Shown: positions 12,401 through 25,760 of the stretch, in pieces
Layout of the letters: every line of letters begins with the position of its first letter
Position numbering within the stretch: position 1 is the stretch's first letter
Made by a program: the position numbers and the translations under genes
The notes under the pieces: model-generated
What the model saw: only the letters and a program-made list of their open reading frames with translations
What the model was told of the DNA's origin: nothing
The model's database searches: none
NCBI RefSeq assembly: GCF_037038585.1
Contig: NC_092526.1
Coordinates: forward strand, 34,237,501-34,301,500
Origin: Patagioenas fasciata
Taxonomy: Eukaryota; Chordata; Aves; Columbiformes; Columbidae
Length of the DNA stretch: 64,000 nt
Direction of reading: 5' to 3'

Positions 12401-15400
12401 TTCTGCCCATCACACCTGGCATCACCACCGAACAGCTTATGCGGGATGAACCCTGGGAGTCTCCAAACCTGCTGGAGAAACGACTGAAAAGAAGAATGGC
12501 ATATTTACCCCGTGGGTTTTATTCTGCATCCCATTTTGCTGCTAATTCCCTCGGAAAGCTTTCCTAGCGCAGAGGATCAACTGCATCTTGTTTAATTACA
12601 TTCAGTAACTTCAACGGCCAGAGAAAACCTGCTTTAGCTATAATCATTTTGAGCTCTGAGGAAATCCCATAGTCTGCTAGAAAACAGATCTAATTTGTAT
12701 GTTCCCCTTAAGTGCCATATTATATGTCTTGCAATGATGCGTACATTGGTAGGTATAGTCATTCACACAGCTTATCCCGAATGTGGGTCCTACCAGGTCA
12801 GAAAAGCAGAAGATAGATTGCTTACCTCTGGTTTTGGGGGTGGAAGATTCAGCAGGAAAGCAGATGTCACCTGGGACCCCACACCTCTTTCCACCACGAG
12901 TTTCTACAGACAGCTCCAGGGCTACACTTACGCTCAGCACTGCTCTAGGAAGGGACCACACATACTCAGGTTGAAGGGGAAAAAAAATGCACACAAAGAT
13001 AATGGAAGTCTCAGGGCAAGTAAATTACTGTTAATTGTGAGATATTTGATTGCAAGAAGCACCAGATGGCCAGCCATCTGTTTTTTATTATAAAATTAAA
13101 CAAGATTAACCCAAACAGGATTTCCTCAGCATTCTTCTCTGGCTGGCTCACAAATACATCTTTAGCACCTATGCTACAGATGCAGCACAATCAGAAGCTC
13201 CTTCTGCCTTTCCCTAATCTACTTGGGCTAAATACTCTGCTGAGTAATGCCTTTGCATGTAAAGATTTCCAGGAGGATGGATTAATTAAGAGATGAGAGA
13301 ACTGGGTAAGGTCAGCTCAAACAGAAGTGATGCCTGCAGAACACCTTCCTTTTACTCTGCTACAACACCAAACTTGGCTTAGAAGGGCACAAGAAGATCG
13401 TTACAAGGGCGCAAGAAGATCGTTACAAGGGCGCAAGAAGATGTTGCCAAGGGCAATGGGTTGCCAGAAGCAACCACAGCTGGGGTACCAACCTCTCCTA
13501 CCAGCATCAGCACCCAGTTGGTGCTGTGATGGAAAGGGATAGAACAGCACAAGCTGGGGAGAGTGCCCGGAGCTTGGGTCCTCTGTCCATCTCCTCTCAA
13601 AGGTAGTAAGAATCTCCAACCTTTCCTCATCCTCCTCCCTTGCTTGGTCCCCTCCATCACCATCCCTAAGGCAGCAAAGGCCAAACCTCTCTCCCCAAGA
13701 CTACTCCAATCCACCCACACTGTGAAGCACAGATGCAACACACAGAGCATCACGTCACTGCTCGAAATACATCCCTCACTACAGTGCCTCTGCAAGCTCA
13801 GGCATTCTCTTTGCCTTTATACACATACACCTACAAACTACAGGAATTTCCTCCTTGCTCCCCCCACCCCATCCCCTGCATCACCAAAACACCATCCCTG
13901 CCTTTGTCCCCAGGCCGGGCAGAATTGCAGCACTTCGTTTTTGCTTTGTACCATCAGTGATAATGATATCTTTTGCAGGCTTTGGCCATTCTTCGCATCA
14001 AGATATATACATTCTGAGACCAAGACCTGCAGAAATCGGCTCAGACAAATTTTCCCGAGTAAGTCATGCTTGCGGGACCCGCTAATCCAGTTAAGTTTCC
14101 AGCCCTCAGCTATCAAGCCTGCTCTGGGAGCCAGCTGCCTCTCATGCTCTCCCTGGAAGCCGAGCTGCCACCAACGAGGCCTTTCCCAGCCCACCCAGTT
14201 ACCCTCCATACACGTACGGCATCGGATGGGGTCTCAAAGCCGAAGCCGGATGAGCCCCTCTCCCTCTGCAAGCTTTTCTCATGCAGATTACACACTTTGT
14301 TGTTTGTTTGAAGCAAATCAGTTGTGAACTGAATATAAAGGGTGTTCCAGGGGAGATGTCCCCTTGCATCATTCCACAGTGTAAATCCCCAGAACGTGGT
14401 GCATCCAGAAACTATCAATATCCTACTTACACCCTCCTATCTTATCATGTACAGACAGACAACCTGTTGGGAGAGTTTAATTGCCTGTCAGCTGACAGAC
14501 AATGGGCCAGGGCTCTAGCTCATGTAAACATGATTTTTTTTTTTTGTTGTTTAGCTTTGAATATCTTCACTTTCAGAGCTATTCTAGAGAGAAAAATACC
14601 ATAGTCTTCTTTTTGGGATAGCAGCCAGCCAGCTCACTGCAACCCAGGCTGTTTGCAACCCCCCTTCACTGCTGTCAGAGGCTGGGAAACATGGTGCATG
14701 ATTCCAGCTTGCACCCATTGACACAGCTCCTCAAGGGACCTTTCCTATAGTCTTTGCCCCTTTAGCATCTTCTCCAAATGCAAAAGGAGAGAGTGGCACA
14801 CTGGGTTTGCTCACCTGCAATCTGGAGTCAAGTTCATTGATGGGCAAGCCCACGGTTTGCATCTGGACTCAGCTCCGACCAAACACAGCAGACCACGGTC
14901 CTAGAAATACAGTCTGACTCCCACCTCATTTATCTCTGACCTTGCAGTTGATTGATTCATGGTTATTTCACACGCAAAGACACACTTGCACTGCAGGATC
15001 ACTGCAGTTTAGTGGGGAGTCACTAATAAACACCAGTTTGACACCCCATCCACAATGAACCCAAAAGGCAGATGCTGACAGAGCTGGTTCCCACCTGGCT
15101 CAGTGGCCATTAGCAAATGATGCACAGACAGAGGAACCATCTTCTCCTTCCCACACTGCAAGTCCCAGGTTGGAGGTGGCCCAGCAGTCCAAGCTGCCCA
15201 TCATCTACTACACTTGAATGCTCCTTCCCCAACAGCCACACCAGTTCTTCACTGGTTCTGCTCCTTGCCAGAAATACAGGCTGGCTCCTGGAGCGCTGCA
15301 GGTCCTGCTGCCTGAACACAGCCAGCTCTGAATTGCTAGTGATGCCACATCCATGGTGGTTTTAGGAAGATGGACTGTCCCAGACACACCCCAGCATGAT

Positions 15401-15500
15401 TAGCTCATCCAGGCTTTTACATGTTATGGAAGCCATATAACTTCTTCTATTTTGTGATATGGTCTGTCTTAAAAGTAAATAAATAAGGTAAACATGGTAA
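9451..15500. other. Intergenic, nothing recognised beyond a small tandem repeat
   Basis: Ordinary non-coding sequence. A 254-codon plus-strand frame (13563-14327) is rich in Ser, Pro, Cys and His without domain features and looks like chance. The 22-bp tandem repeat at 13385-13443 is listed separately. Confidence 0.6.
13385..13443 (+). repeat. 22-bp tandem repeat, about 2.7 copies
   Basis: The unit GGGCGCAAGAAGATCGTTAC plus AA is repeated nearly perfectly: copy 1 has CAC in place of CGC and copy 3 is partial. The very high identity suggests a recent or polymorphic minisatellite. The unit length is not a multiple of three, so it does not support a coding role. Confidence 0.85.
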
Positions 15501-18500
15501 AAGCATGAACTGCAAACTGGCCATGTTTCTGGCCAGCTCACTGCTTCTTTTCATCCTACTGGAAGCCAAAAATGGAGATGAAGTTCCCCCCAAAACAGGC
15601 CATCCATCTCTTCCAGGCCAAAGCCCTGGGGCTCGCACACACAAATGGAAGAACAGTCCTGCCCTGTACAACTGGGTGCAGAGGAAGACACTGTTAAGAT
15701 AAAACATGGCCCATGTACAGGCACATTCAGGGAATTAACTGAAAAGTTCTAATACATCATCTTTTCCTCTTGCCTTTTCCACAAGAGAGAGACAGGCTTG
15801 CCTCAGCATGGACTACATTATTTGGTTTTCCGCAGTCTTATTCTCAGAAATGACTGTTTCACTCTAAGCTGGTATTTCCCCAAAAGAACTCAGTCTAAGG
15901 CAGACACCTCAGGTGGAAAACTCCAGTGCCAAGAGGCAAAGTCTGACAAAGGTATATGCAACTGACAAGAGCATCCTATCGTAAAATGTAGCAAGGAATT
16001 ATGACATAAGCAGTGATATACTACATACTTATAAAGCATAGATTGAAAGGCCAGTTTTTACATGAAGGGAACAGATGCTCTGAGAACAGCCCTATGTGCA
16101 ACGTTTTCTTTGCCAAAAGAGTAAAAGGAAACCCACTTTAGCTGAAGATTCAGCTTTTAAAGGCAGTCCCAAGTAAATGAGGTATAAAACTGAATTCAGA
16201 GCATTTCCACCACTTTCTTGTCTTTCCAGTAGAGCATCTGCTGAGTTGTGTTTCCACCGACAATCACTCCCCCACAGCCAGCTGGGGAGATGCCCCAGGA
16301 GGTGGGAACACACACCAAAAAGAAAAAAAGGCAGTAAAAAAAGAGCCACAAGCTTTTTAAACATGATTTATCCATACTGGGTACTTTCCTATCTAACCAG
16401 ATGCTTCCAAATGTCTAGCACTAAAGAAAAACCTATAATTTTACCCCATGATATATTACTAACCCCTATTAGACTTAGACAGAAACAACTGGTTGCTGTT
16501 GCAGCTGGGGTGGGAAGGGGGGGAAATAAGTGGATTACACCATAAAAGAAAAGATACTTCAAATATCTATGGTATTATCTCTGAGGAGTTTCATAAAAAA
16601 GCAAAGGTTTAATCTGTCAAATGTCAACTGGAAGGGGGCTACGCGCAACCCTGGCTCTCACGATCTGCCTGGAGAATCCGTTTCCTGGGATGCTTTCTAC
16701 CAAGAGAAGAGACCTTCACAAAGGTGAGCAACTGAGTAATGAAGTACGAACTGGAAGCCCCCATCCGAGCAGGGATCATCTACCAGCGGCCTTTCAGACA
16801 GAGGCATGTAAGAATTGGACTCTACCAGACTGCAGATTGTTGCCAATAATAGTAATATAATTCCTCTCAGTATTTGAAAGCACAGGGACCACAGTGCATG
16901 TTTTTTATCAGCTGGCTACATGTGATGCACAGATACCATTGGAAAAAACAGCACCGATACAACTAGGCAAAAACAGATATGCTTTTAGCCTGAAGAATGG
17001 CTTGTCTGCTTTATCCCAAATCTATCGGCTAATCTAAGACGAGACATGACTTCCTACAAACCTCACCTCGGTTGTGGGAGCACTGCAGGCAGCAAGGCCA
17101 TCAGTGCATAAGGGAGGGAGCTGGCTGGAAATGCACGTCACTCTTGTTCCTGTGGTTCTATGGCTACATAACAGCTTTTAAAAAGCGTTGTCGCTTGTGC
17201 CTCTTCACAAAGGTACTCAGAGAATTTACCCTTAACTAGGAGGGATCTGCAAGGGTAACAGAAAAGATGAGCAGGGAACTCAGTGCTCCCTACCAGCCCT
17301 GTTGTCAGGATTTCAGGTACCGGTTCATGCGGAGCTGTGCCTGTGGCACCAGAGATAGGACAGGGTCTTGCTCCCCACTGCTCGGTGCAAGGTGGAGATA
17401 AAGCCCCTGGGACTGACGGAAACGCAGGGCACAAATCAGCCCCAGGTTTGCAGGAGGAGGTGGAGGCGACCACATGAGGCAGAGGCATTGGACAGTCAAG
17501 CCAGCTCAGCAGAAAACTTCAGACGAGTTTTATCTGTCCTGATAAATACAGCAGCAGCTATCAAGTGGATGCAGCTACTACAAAATGGTGCAAAACTGCA
17601 ACCACTTCATTGTGGGCTCCCTGGCTCTCCCAAACACAAGCTCTTGACTTCAGGCCCTGAAAATTAACATCTAGAGCAACCAAAGCCACACACTATGAAA
17701 AAACTCAAACAACATCTCATTTGACTCAAAATCAGAACTAAACCAGTTTCTGGTAAGTTAAGATGGCAGCTTCATATAGCAGCAAAGAGCAAAAAAGCCT
17801 CCTTACCTGTGAACCACTGCTCCTGGCAACAGTCAATTTGCTCTTCCCCCATCAGTTGTCTCCAGCCTTTTTCTGTTACGAGTCATGGGAGGATGGGTTA
17901 CCTCAGAGTCTTCTTTGAACCCATCTCACTTGTTGCCTTTCTCTAATGCATAACTTCAGCAGTCGATAAACTGGGGAAAGTAATTAAATTGGCTAACAAC
18001 AACTCCCTGCAGGAAGGTACTATTTAAGTAACACAAATCTGACGACTTGCAGTTCATGGAAAGTTCCCTTTTCGATCACCATGCAGGTTTAAACAGTTTT
18101 AGTTCCTAAGCGACATGGATGCAATCCAACGCCTTGTAAAGTAGAAATGGTTGGTTACTTACCTGAGGAAGGCAAAAGGGATTTGCAAGATCCCAAGCAG
18201 TATTTCTGGTGCTGTATGCTGACATGTTCTCCACCCCCAGGATTAGTTCAATATTAGTACAAATATATAGTATAGTGTGTAAATACATAGTGCAAATAGC
18301 ATAAAGAAGCCTATTTCAGTAAGTGCTGGCAGTCTTTTATTGATGACCATATAGTTGTTCTTATTAATGATTGCTGCTGCCCTAGTACATCAGACTGAGA
18401 CCTCATTATGCCAACCACACAAGCCTCAAGAGAGCTTGCTGAACCTTTGCCAGATGCCCCAACTTTCTGAACAGCTGAAGACTACAAGAGGTCACAGGGA

Positions 18501-21500
18501 ACCCCTCAAAGGCCCCAGGGTCTGATCTTGTAAGTCAGGATTAGCTGAGCAAAGATCAGCTACCATTTGTCAATGACATCTCATGGGCTTTAGCCAGGTC
18601 AACACTTCTCACCCCAGGTATCAGCCATGAGCACAAGAAGCACCACTCGTAACTCAGGGGTGGACATCCCTTGATGGAGACAATGAGCTGCTGTTGTGCA
18701 GGATGTCCCATTATTCGCAGGAGTCACCTCTGCTGGAGTAACACTCAACACATGCGATTGGATCAGAAGATGCATGGCCAAAGAAAAGGACCCTTCAAGC
18801 CAGTGCTGCTGTCCAGCCAACACTAAATCATCACCAAAACTTGACTCATAATCCCAAGCATTTGCTTCCTGTTATATTCTGCACGACAACAATTGATATT
18901 TTGGGTTATACTGTCTCCAAGGGTGTCTTTGTCTGCACAGACTTTCCTTATAATGCAGATGGTTCAAATGGGAAACGGACTCCACTTCCCCCAGACACCT
19001 CCCAGGTCCAACACACGTCACAGGCAAAAAACTGTTGGTCTCGCAGAGCAGAGGGGAATCCAGGAGCCTTGTGCAAAGAAATCCAGGCCAAGAGGCATCT
19101 GGGCCTTTCTCACTGACATAAGATAAAAAAGTTTGCCATCAAGTACAACAGCAAATTGCAGGGAAAAGGCACTTACCCACCCATGCAAGTAAATCCCATT
19201 CACTTCCACTGACCTAACTGGACCAGACATTCCAGTCACAAAAAGGAGTGCAACCCACTGATGCTGAGGGACACTGGCAATTTGCACCTAGGGATGCTCT
19301 TAACCCTTACAAAAACACTTCCTGGGGTTAAATCTAGCTTGAGGAACAGATTTGCACCTTCACAAGAGCAAACCTTTGAGTAAGTGTGAGACTTCTGCAA
19401 GCCTACAACTTCAGAGGAGCTGCAGAGCTGAACCTGTTGCAGGATCTGGTTTTTGTTCTTTATTAATCATTTTCACGGGCCTTTGCACTTTTGGATTCCA
19501 GCCTGACTTGAAGCAGCAAACGCTTGAAACCTTGCAAAGCTTTCCAAGCATGAAACCCACCTCCAGGGAGAAGGTTTAATGCACTTTGGGTTTGCATCCA
19601 AAGTTCCAGGGGCTGAGCCAAGCAGTCACCCTTCTCAGACACTCAGGATGTTCACCTGTCAGAGGGTTTCCAACCTGAAATACATCTTTTGGAGAAGCAG
19701 GACAGAGTGGGTGCAAAGCAATCACGGGGCTGACAGGCAATGCTGCCTAGAGAACAGCTCATGATACCAAGCCATCAGGGTTGCTGGTACTTTTCTCTCT
19801 CCCACTTTGCATCCTTTCCCAGGCATCTCCTAGGATCAATCACCCTCATCCTGCATACAATCAGACTGAACAAATGCCTGGCATTCGCCTCCACAAAAGA
19901 CACAACTCTGAGGGGAGTTTTAGAAAGCCTCCAGCAATGCCAAAAATCAAACGTGGCCAAGACGTGCCGAGCAAAGCTGCCTCTCAGCCAAGAGAGTTGG
20001 AGCGTGCACGGGGAAGAGCCTCCCTTTTTCTCTCTCTTTGCTGTTTTATTCTCCAAACTCACAATAAGGGCTATTCTCTCCTGGAAGGAAGAATCCAAAA
20101 CGCTCCAGCTTTTTATCCATTCAGTGCAAAGGGAAGGTATAGATTCTCCTCTGCCAGCCAACCTCCCATTAAAGCAGCCACCTCGAGCCCATGATGAACC
20201 GGTCAAGCTGAACCAAGAGGAAGCAGCAGCCAGTGGCTCTCAGGAGTTCTCAGAATCGGCGTTTCCAACTGACTGCCTCCCTCACCCCTTCAAACCCTTC
20301 AACCAAAAACACCGCATTCACCCAGCCGAACGGGACAGGAAACGAGGAGAAAAACTCTCTCTCCACCACTACTCTTTATAAAAGTGCCACCTCCGCCTCC
20401 CACCAAAGCCACAGGACAACCTTGACATTCAAGCCAGCCATTGGAACGAGTTGGCTGGGTTAGAGACAACAGCTCTGGACCACGTTTCCAAGGGCTCAGC
20501 ATCCTCTGTGTAGTGCAGGATTCACATACCTTTCATCCCACACTGGTTTTAGAGTGGGCCCATGTGGAAAAAGAGAGCCAGGAGGGAGCCTGGCCATGCC
20601 GCAGAGGGTTAATGGGATGGTTCATGAAGTTACATCCTGCATTCAGGTGATGTGGTCACAGATATTTTACCAGTCATTGATGAAAGGAGGCAACAGTGAT
20701 TAAAATATCCTCCAGAGAAGGTTCATGCGATTGTCATGGATAATCCTGAGCTGAGTAAATCCACTTTGCCCCAGTCATCACCCAGGAGTGTGACAGACAA
20801 TGAGGATGTGATGGGATGCCTGGAGGAGGAGATACCAGGTTACTGGTCAGGAGACCACAAATCTGACTTTCCTTCCCTCTCACACCTTCTGGTCTCTGGA
20901 AACAGCATCCCCCAGACCTAAACCAAAGCAGCCTGCAGCAGAGCCTGTTTGGGGACAACCCAGGGGATGCCCAAGTCCCAGTCTGGGACCCTCCACCAAC
21001 CCACACACACCAGGTGAGCACTGGGACCAGTGGGGCTCCCTCATCTTGAAGTCCATCTTACCCACTTGCAACAGGGCTGAGACATGAAGTCTGTGGGTCA
21101 GGCGCTGCCTCCAGCTGCGTTTGCACAGCCTGGCTCCAGGATTTCACTCTCCTGGGACTCCTGCAACCCAAGCCCTAAACAATGGGGGTGTTCAAGTGTC
21201 GCGTGTCCATCGGACTAAGACCCACAGTGTCGCCTCGATCAATATGGAGCCAATGGGAACAGATCACGGCAAGTTGGTGGCAATGGGAGCTGTAACCCTG
21301 CGATGCAGATAGAGCCACAGTGACTGTGACTTTGGCTCATTGTGCTTCCCAATTCCCTGCTGCAGAAAACATAAATGTGACCGTAGGTGGCCCAGAAACA
21401 CTGACTTATTAAAAAAGAAAAAGGGAGGGGGGGGAAAAAAAAAAAGAATGAATGCAGCGTCTGTCACCCTTCTGCAGAATTGTTATTTTTAGTGAGTAGT

Positions 21501-22949
21501 TGGTGCTTGTTTTCCAAAGATTTACATTTTTGTGTGTGTCATTCGCTTTTCATGCATTTTGAGGCCTTGGTGCTTAGAAATTCAAAACACTTGTCAGTCA
21601 CATCAATCCTTCTGGACAAAACAGAGCTGCCACTTGCATGGATTGAAAAAAAAAAAATCAACAACAAACAAAACACACTTTTCTATCAAGCTGTGACTCG
21701 GTCACCCTACTCAGTGCAAGAGAGACAATGTTTAGAGAAAGCAAAAAGAATGATTTGAGTTTTCATACTCATCGGTGGAACTAAATTGATTAAGGTCATT
21801 TCCTAGGTAGGTTTGAAATCTTCCGCAACAATTTTTTGAAAAGAAAAAGAAGAGTGCCCCCACCAAAAAAAGGGAAAAGTCACTACAGCAAAAACATTAA
21901 ATCTGCTTGGCTAACTCAGAATATATGTTGGCAAGGCAACATATCTCAGCTTGAACAGTAAACCTGCTATGTCAGAGGCTCTGCAACATATGAAAGAGAC
22001 TTGAGTTTCAATATATCATGCTAAATTTACTTCTTTTCAGCCTTTCACAGCAAAGTATTTGATGTCAGTCCTTTTTCTGTTGCAATTGATAGGGTTACCT
22101 TTCTTAAAAGTTTACTGACCTTTGCTGTTGTCAGTATTGTTCTGTTAAAATGTAATTTAACTCTTTTCCTTTAGTCTGGAAATGGCACTGTACAGACAGC
22201 AAACATGATAGGGGTTTGGTTTCCCCCACTCCTAACCTAGAGGCGAGAGGGAAGAACATCCATCACCAGAAGTGGCTCAAAACCAGATGATGTCAAGAAG
22301 TGTACATCGTACAGCAGCCCAGACCTTCTGCTGCACCGGACCTGTTGAATTGTACTGATTTCATACTTTGCATCCCAGCTAAGCCCACCAGAGTCTGCAG
22401 AGAGTCTGTTTGGTTTCCCAGCACTTTCATGTGAAGATACATACCTGCTTGGTAAGCTAAGTAATCAGAAGGACCTTGTTCTGATGCTTTTACTCCAGTG
22501 GCGAAGAACATCCTATTCAATATTTATCACAGATTGAGTGGTCTCCCTGGATTTACAGCATTGCTACAACGTATGTATCTCTTTGGTAGTATGAAGTTAT
22601 AACATTTCCAGGATAGAGGCCTTTACCTAAGGCTTTGCGCATATTCCACATAATCCCAGAAAACCAAACAGATCAAAACCTATGAGAAAAAAAAGAATGA
22701 ACTGTTTTCAAACAGCAACTACCAAAACGGAAGGAGACTCATTTTTCTTATGACAGTGGGTGTTATAAAAGTCTGCCACATGCTTTAGGCTTACAGCTGG
22801 ATTATCCATCTCAGGATCTTTGTAAGCCTGGTTTGAATCATACGATAAACCTATAATGCAAGTACTTTCGCAAACTCACATCGTTATTATCTGTTGTTTT
22901 ACTATTATTATGTCCCTGTGTTACAGTTATATTACATTGCATTAGAGAT

Positions 22950-22967
22950 GCAGATGCGCACATCTGC
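22950..22967. promoter_or_regulatory. Inverted pair of E-boxes
   Basis: GCAGATG and CATCTGC form perfect 7-bp inverted arms around a CGCA spacer. Each arm contains a CANNTG E-box of the kind bound by bHLH factors such as TWIST or NEUROD types. It sits in AT-rich sequence with several ATTA cores. Regulatory function is inferred. Confidence 0.25.
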
Positions 22968-23630
22968 ACTTAACACACATGCATTTGCACAGGATTATTG
23001 CTAAAATTCCTGATTCTACTTATAAAAAGCCCTATAAATCCTGGATAGTTCCCTTATCCTGCTGTAAATACAGGGTGTAAATCAGAGCAGTCTCTGGCTC
23101 ATATCCTCTTCAGCCTGTAATGGAGTGGGGTCACTAAAACCAAAGCCTGCACTCCGTACACATCAGTTCCCCCCAAAACCCATTCCCATTGCATCATGCC
23201 CTGCTCAGCCCCACATCCCATCTGAGGGGCTGAGCCCCACTTCTCAAAGTAGCAGCCCAGCTCTTCTCATCGAGCTGCTCTCTGAAGCAGATTAAGAGCT
23301 GTCTTTGGCAGCGCTGCCACCGCCACGTGCTTAAATATTGCTCACAGCTGAGTTATTTCTTGCTTCTTAGGAACTTTAAATGGCTTTTATGCTCAGTGAA
23401 CTCATCAAAGGCTAGTATCTAGAGTCAGCAGCATTGAAACCACAAATTAGCCAAAGGAGAAACAGGCCAGTTAAGCATTTCTTGTGATACGTTTTAGAGA
23501 CGGCTGCCAGAGGATCCAATTTAAAGTCACTGTCCTACACCTGAATATCGTTTATGGCTCATAAAAAGAAATCTGTGTTTAAGTAACAGTAAAGCAGGAC
23601 TACACTTTCTACATATATAAATATTAAAAA

Positions 23631-23651
23631 ATATATATATATATATATATA
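23631..23651. repeat. (AT)10 microsatellite
   Basis: Ten uninterrupted AT units, preceded by interrupted AT-rich sequence from 23611. Likely length-polymorphic. Confidence 0.9.
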
Positions 23652-25611
23652 AATCCAAAAAGCTATCCTTTATCACAGAGCAGATGTATTTTTATTAGCT
23701 CAGTGCCTGCCTCCAAGGCACATAGAGTCTGACAGCACTGGGTGCTTTCAGCCACAAAGCCCAAGTGTTAAGCAGGAGGACTTGCTCCAACAGAGACAGG
23801 GTTCAATTTTTACTCAGTTTTCCACTGAGGCCTTTACGTAGTTAATCTTATCTCCTTGCAAAGGCAAGACCCAAACACACAGATCTGTAGCTGCCAGAAG
23901 AACAACGGAGATCCCTGGGCACAGGCAACCAGACCACCAGTTCTGCCCCAAAGCCACAGCCCTGCAGCGGGAAGGAAGTGGGGACCCTTCCCAACACCCC
24001 CAGCTCCAGCGTGGCAACATTTGGCCAAACAAGGTGACAGCAGCAATCGCATCAATCACTGTACGTCACAGTCACATCTACCCGAGGACACGTATTTTCA
24101 CTCACCTGCTATCTGCTGATACAGTCCTTCATAGCAGACTCCAAGGGGTCCAAACTCACTTTTTTGACTCAGCACAAACACCAGCTCGGGGATTGTGGCA
24201 CACACCGCCATGAGAAAATTCTCTTAGAACATATACATAGGTTTTTTCCTATCATAGCTCTGCCAAAGTTTGATTTTTGTGAATTTTCTGCATGAAAACA
24301 AGTCCTAATGAAAAAAAATACAACAAAACCAACAAACTGTATCCTTCTGTCCCTCTGTACTGTTCTGCCCTCCACCAGCTTTTCATCATCTCCCCACTAC
24401 CACCCTCTCCCAGAGTCACAGCCACTTTGGGGTCACCTACCTCCACACAAACAGTGCCAATCCCCAGAAAGGGTCTCATCCAACCCTCCCAAGCCCTGGG
24501 GCTGCTGGCAAGGGAGCTGCTGCCCCCCAGCTCCACCTGCCCTTTCAGATGCCAAGGAGACAAGGTGGCTGCTCAGCCCCAGGTCCTCCCATCCATGGAG
24601 CTGGAAAGGACCTGCGCATTTGATGCTACAGCTGTTGACAGTGAGGGTCGTGATCCCAACCTTTACCTGCTCTTAGTCTTACCCTACTTTTGGAAAAAGC
24701 ATCGTCTCACCACAATTTAACTCCCCAAGGAGAAGGTCTGGAGACTTTATCAGTCTGGTCTATGCAGCAGGTCTGCAAGACCTGCCTGACATGCAGCACC
24801 ATCTGGGATATCTCCAGGACTGATGCTGCACTGCAAGTACCAAACTGCAGAGAGAGAAAAACAAGCAAACAAACAAAACCAAACCAAACCAACAGCATGC
24901 TTTGGTTTTATGAGAATTTTAAGCATAGCCCTCACAGCAAGGTAGTTATTGGAGTTGCAAAACATGCAAACCAGCACCAGCAATTCAGTGATGACTACGA
25001 GACATTTGTGATTCCTTACCTTGGTGTAGGATAAAGACCACGATTATCTACTTCTTACATCCTGCAGCAGCTGAATCTTGCCCTACACTTCAACAGTATG
25101 GCACTGCAAATTCAACACAAGTCATAACAAAGAGAAGAGATAAAAAAGGATTTAATGCTGTCAGAACTGCTAACCCACAAATTCCATGACAAGCAAAAAA
25201 CGCAAGAGACTGAACTTGGATTAGTCCAAATATCTGCTTCATCTGCATACTTCCATATTTTTCTTCCATGTGCTTATTTCTAAGCTACAGACACAGCCTT
25301 TCATCGCTCCCAGCAGCTCTCACCTTATAAATCCATCAGCTCTACCCTCCCAAACAGCACGGCCTTCCGCAGAGCCGCTCGTCCCACCCCTCCCCTCTCG
25401 CCACGCACCGTCTCACATTCCTTCATTCAATGGTTCCTGCTCACCCTCAGCAAACATTAGGAAAATACAGACTGACCTGTTTGCCCCTGCACCAAACAAA
25501 GGAGAGAAGGTGGCTTTGGGATTTCTTCTTCTGGGTTGTTTTTTTTTTTTCTAAGGAGGAGGATGGCAAGTCAAACCACAGGCAGGCATAGATTTTTTTT
25601 TTTTCCAGATA

Positions 25612-25617
25612 TTTATT
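25612..25617 (-). terminator. Polyadenylation signal of ACKR3
   Basis: A canonical AATAAA on the minus strand, followed within 8 nt by a genomic A12 run (25593-25604). It is the only such hexamer downstream of the ACKR3 stop on this strand before 25500, so it most likely sets the 3' end of the message. Confidence 0.75.
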
Positions 25618-25726
25618 TTACAAAAATAACTTACAAATAGAGACAACTCTCAGAAATAAGATCATTCATTCTGTGCATAACAATACAGCTTTGTGAAGTA
25701 CAGGCGCAGGAGTTAACAACTCTTAC

Positions 25727-25733
25727 AATACTG
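25727..25733 (-). promoter_or_regulatory. miR-200b/c/429 7-mer seed match in the ACKR3 3' UTR
   Basis: The minus strand reads CAGTATT, a 7-mer complement to the miR-200b/c/429 seed, 28 nt downstream of the miR-101 match. A spacing of this order allows cooperative repression. A 7-mer can easily occur by chance. Confidence 0.25.
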
Positions 25734-25760
25734 TTAGTTTTAACATGATGGTAACTATAT

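Larger units (their letters stand above)
15703..25592. other. Intergenic 3' flank of ACKR3, no gene supported
   Basis: No coding exon is recognisable. Points of note are two consensus donor sequences on minus (18157-18165 and 17801-17809), a consensus TATAAAAG on plus at 20377-20384 without other promoter features, an inverted E-box pair (22950-22967), and an AT dinucleotide run (23631-23651). A 213-codon frame at 19740-20381 has no domain. Confidence 0.55.

Noticed and set aside
12385..12567. 60-codon plus-strand frame near 12.4 kb that reads like a protein fragment
   Set aside because: No match to a family I know, no flanking splice sites of good quality, and no neighbouring exon.
13385..13443. 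Possible CRISPR-like array
   Set aside because: The copies are directly abutting with no spacers and the genome is vertebrate. It is a simple tandem repeat.
13563..14327. 254-codon plus-strand frame
   Set aside because: No domain, biased toward Ser/Pro/His/Cys, overlapped by frames on both strands and no exon signals.
19740..20381. 213-codon plus-strand frame
   Set aside because: No recognisable domain or repeat, and two other frames are open across the same stretch. Probably chance.
20377..20384. TATAAAAG sequence as a possible orphan promoter
   Set aside because: A single TATA match is expected by chance in 64 kb. No CpG island, initiator or coding exon follows.
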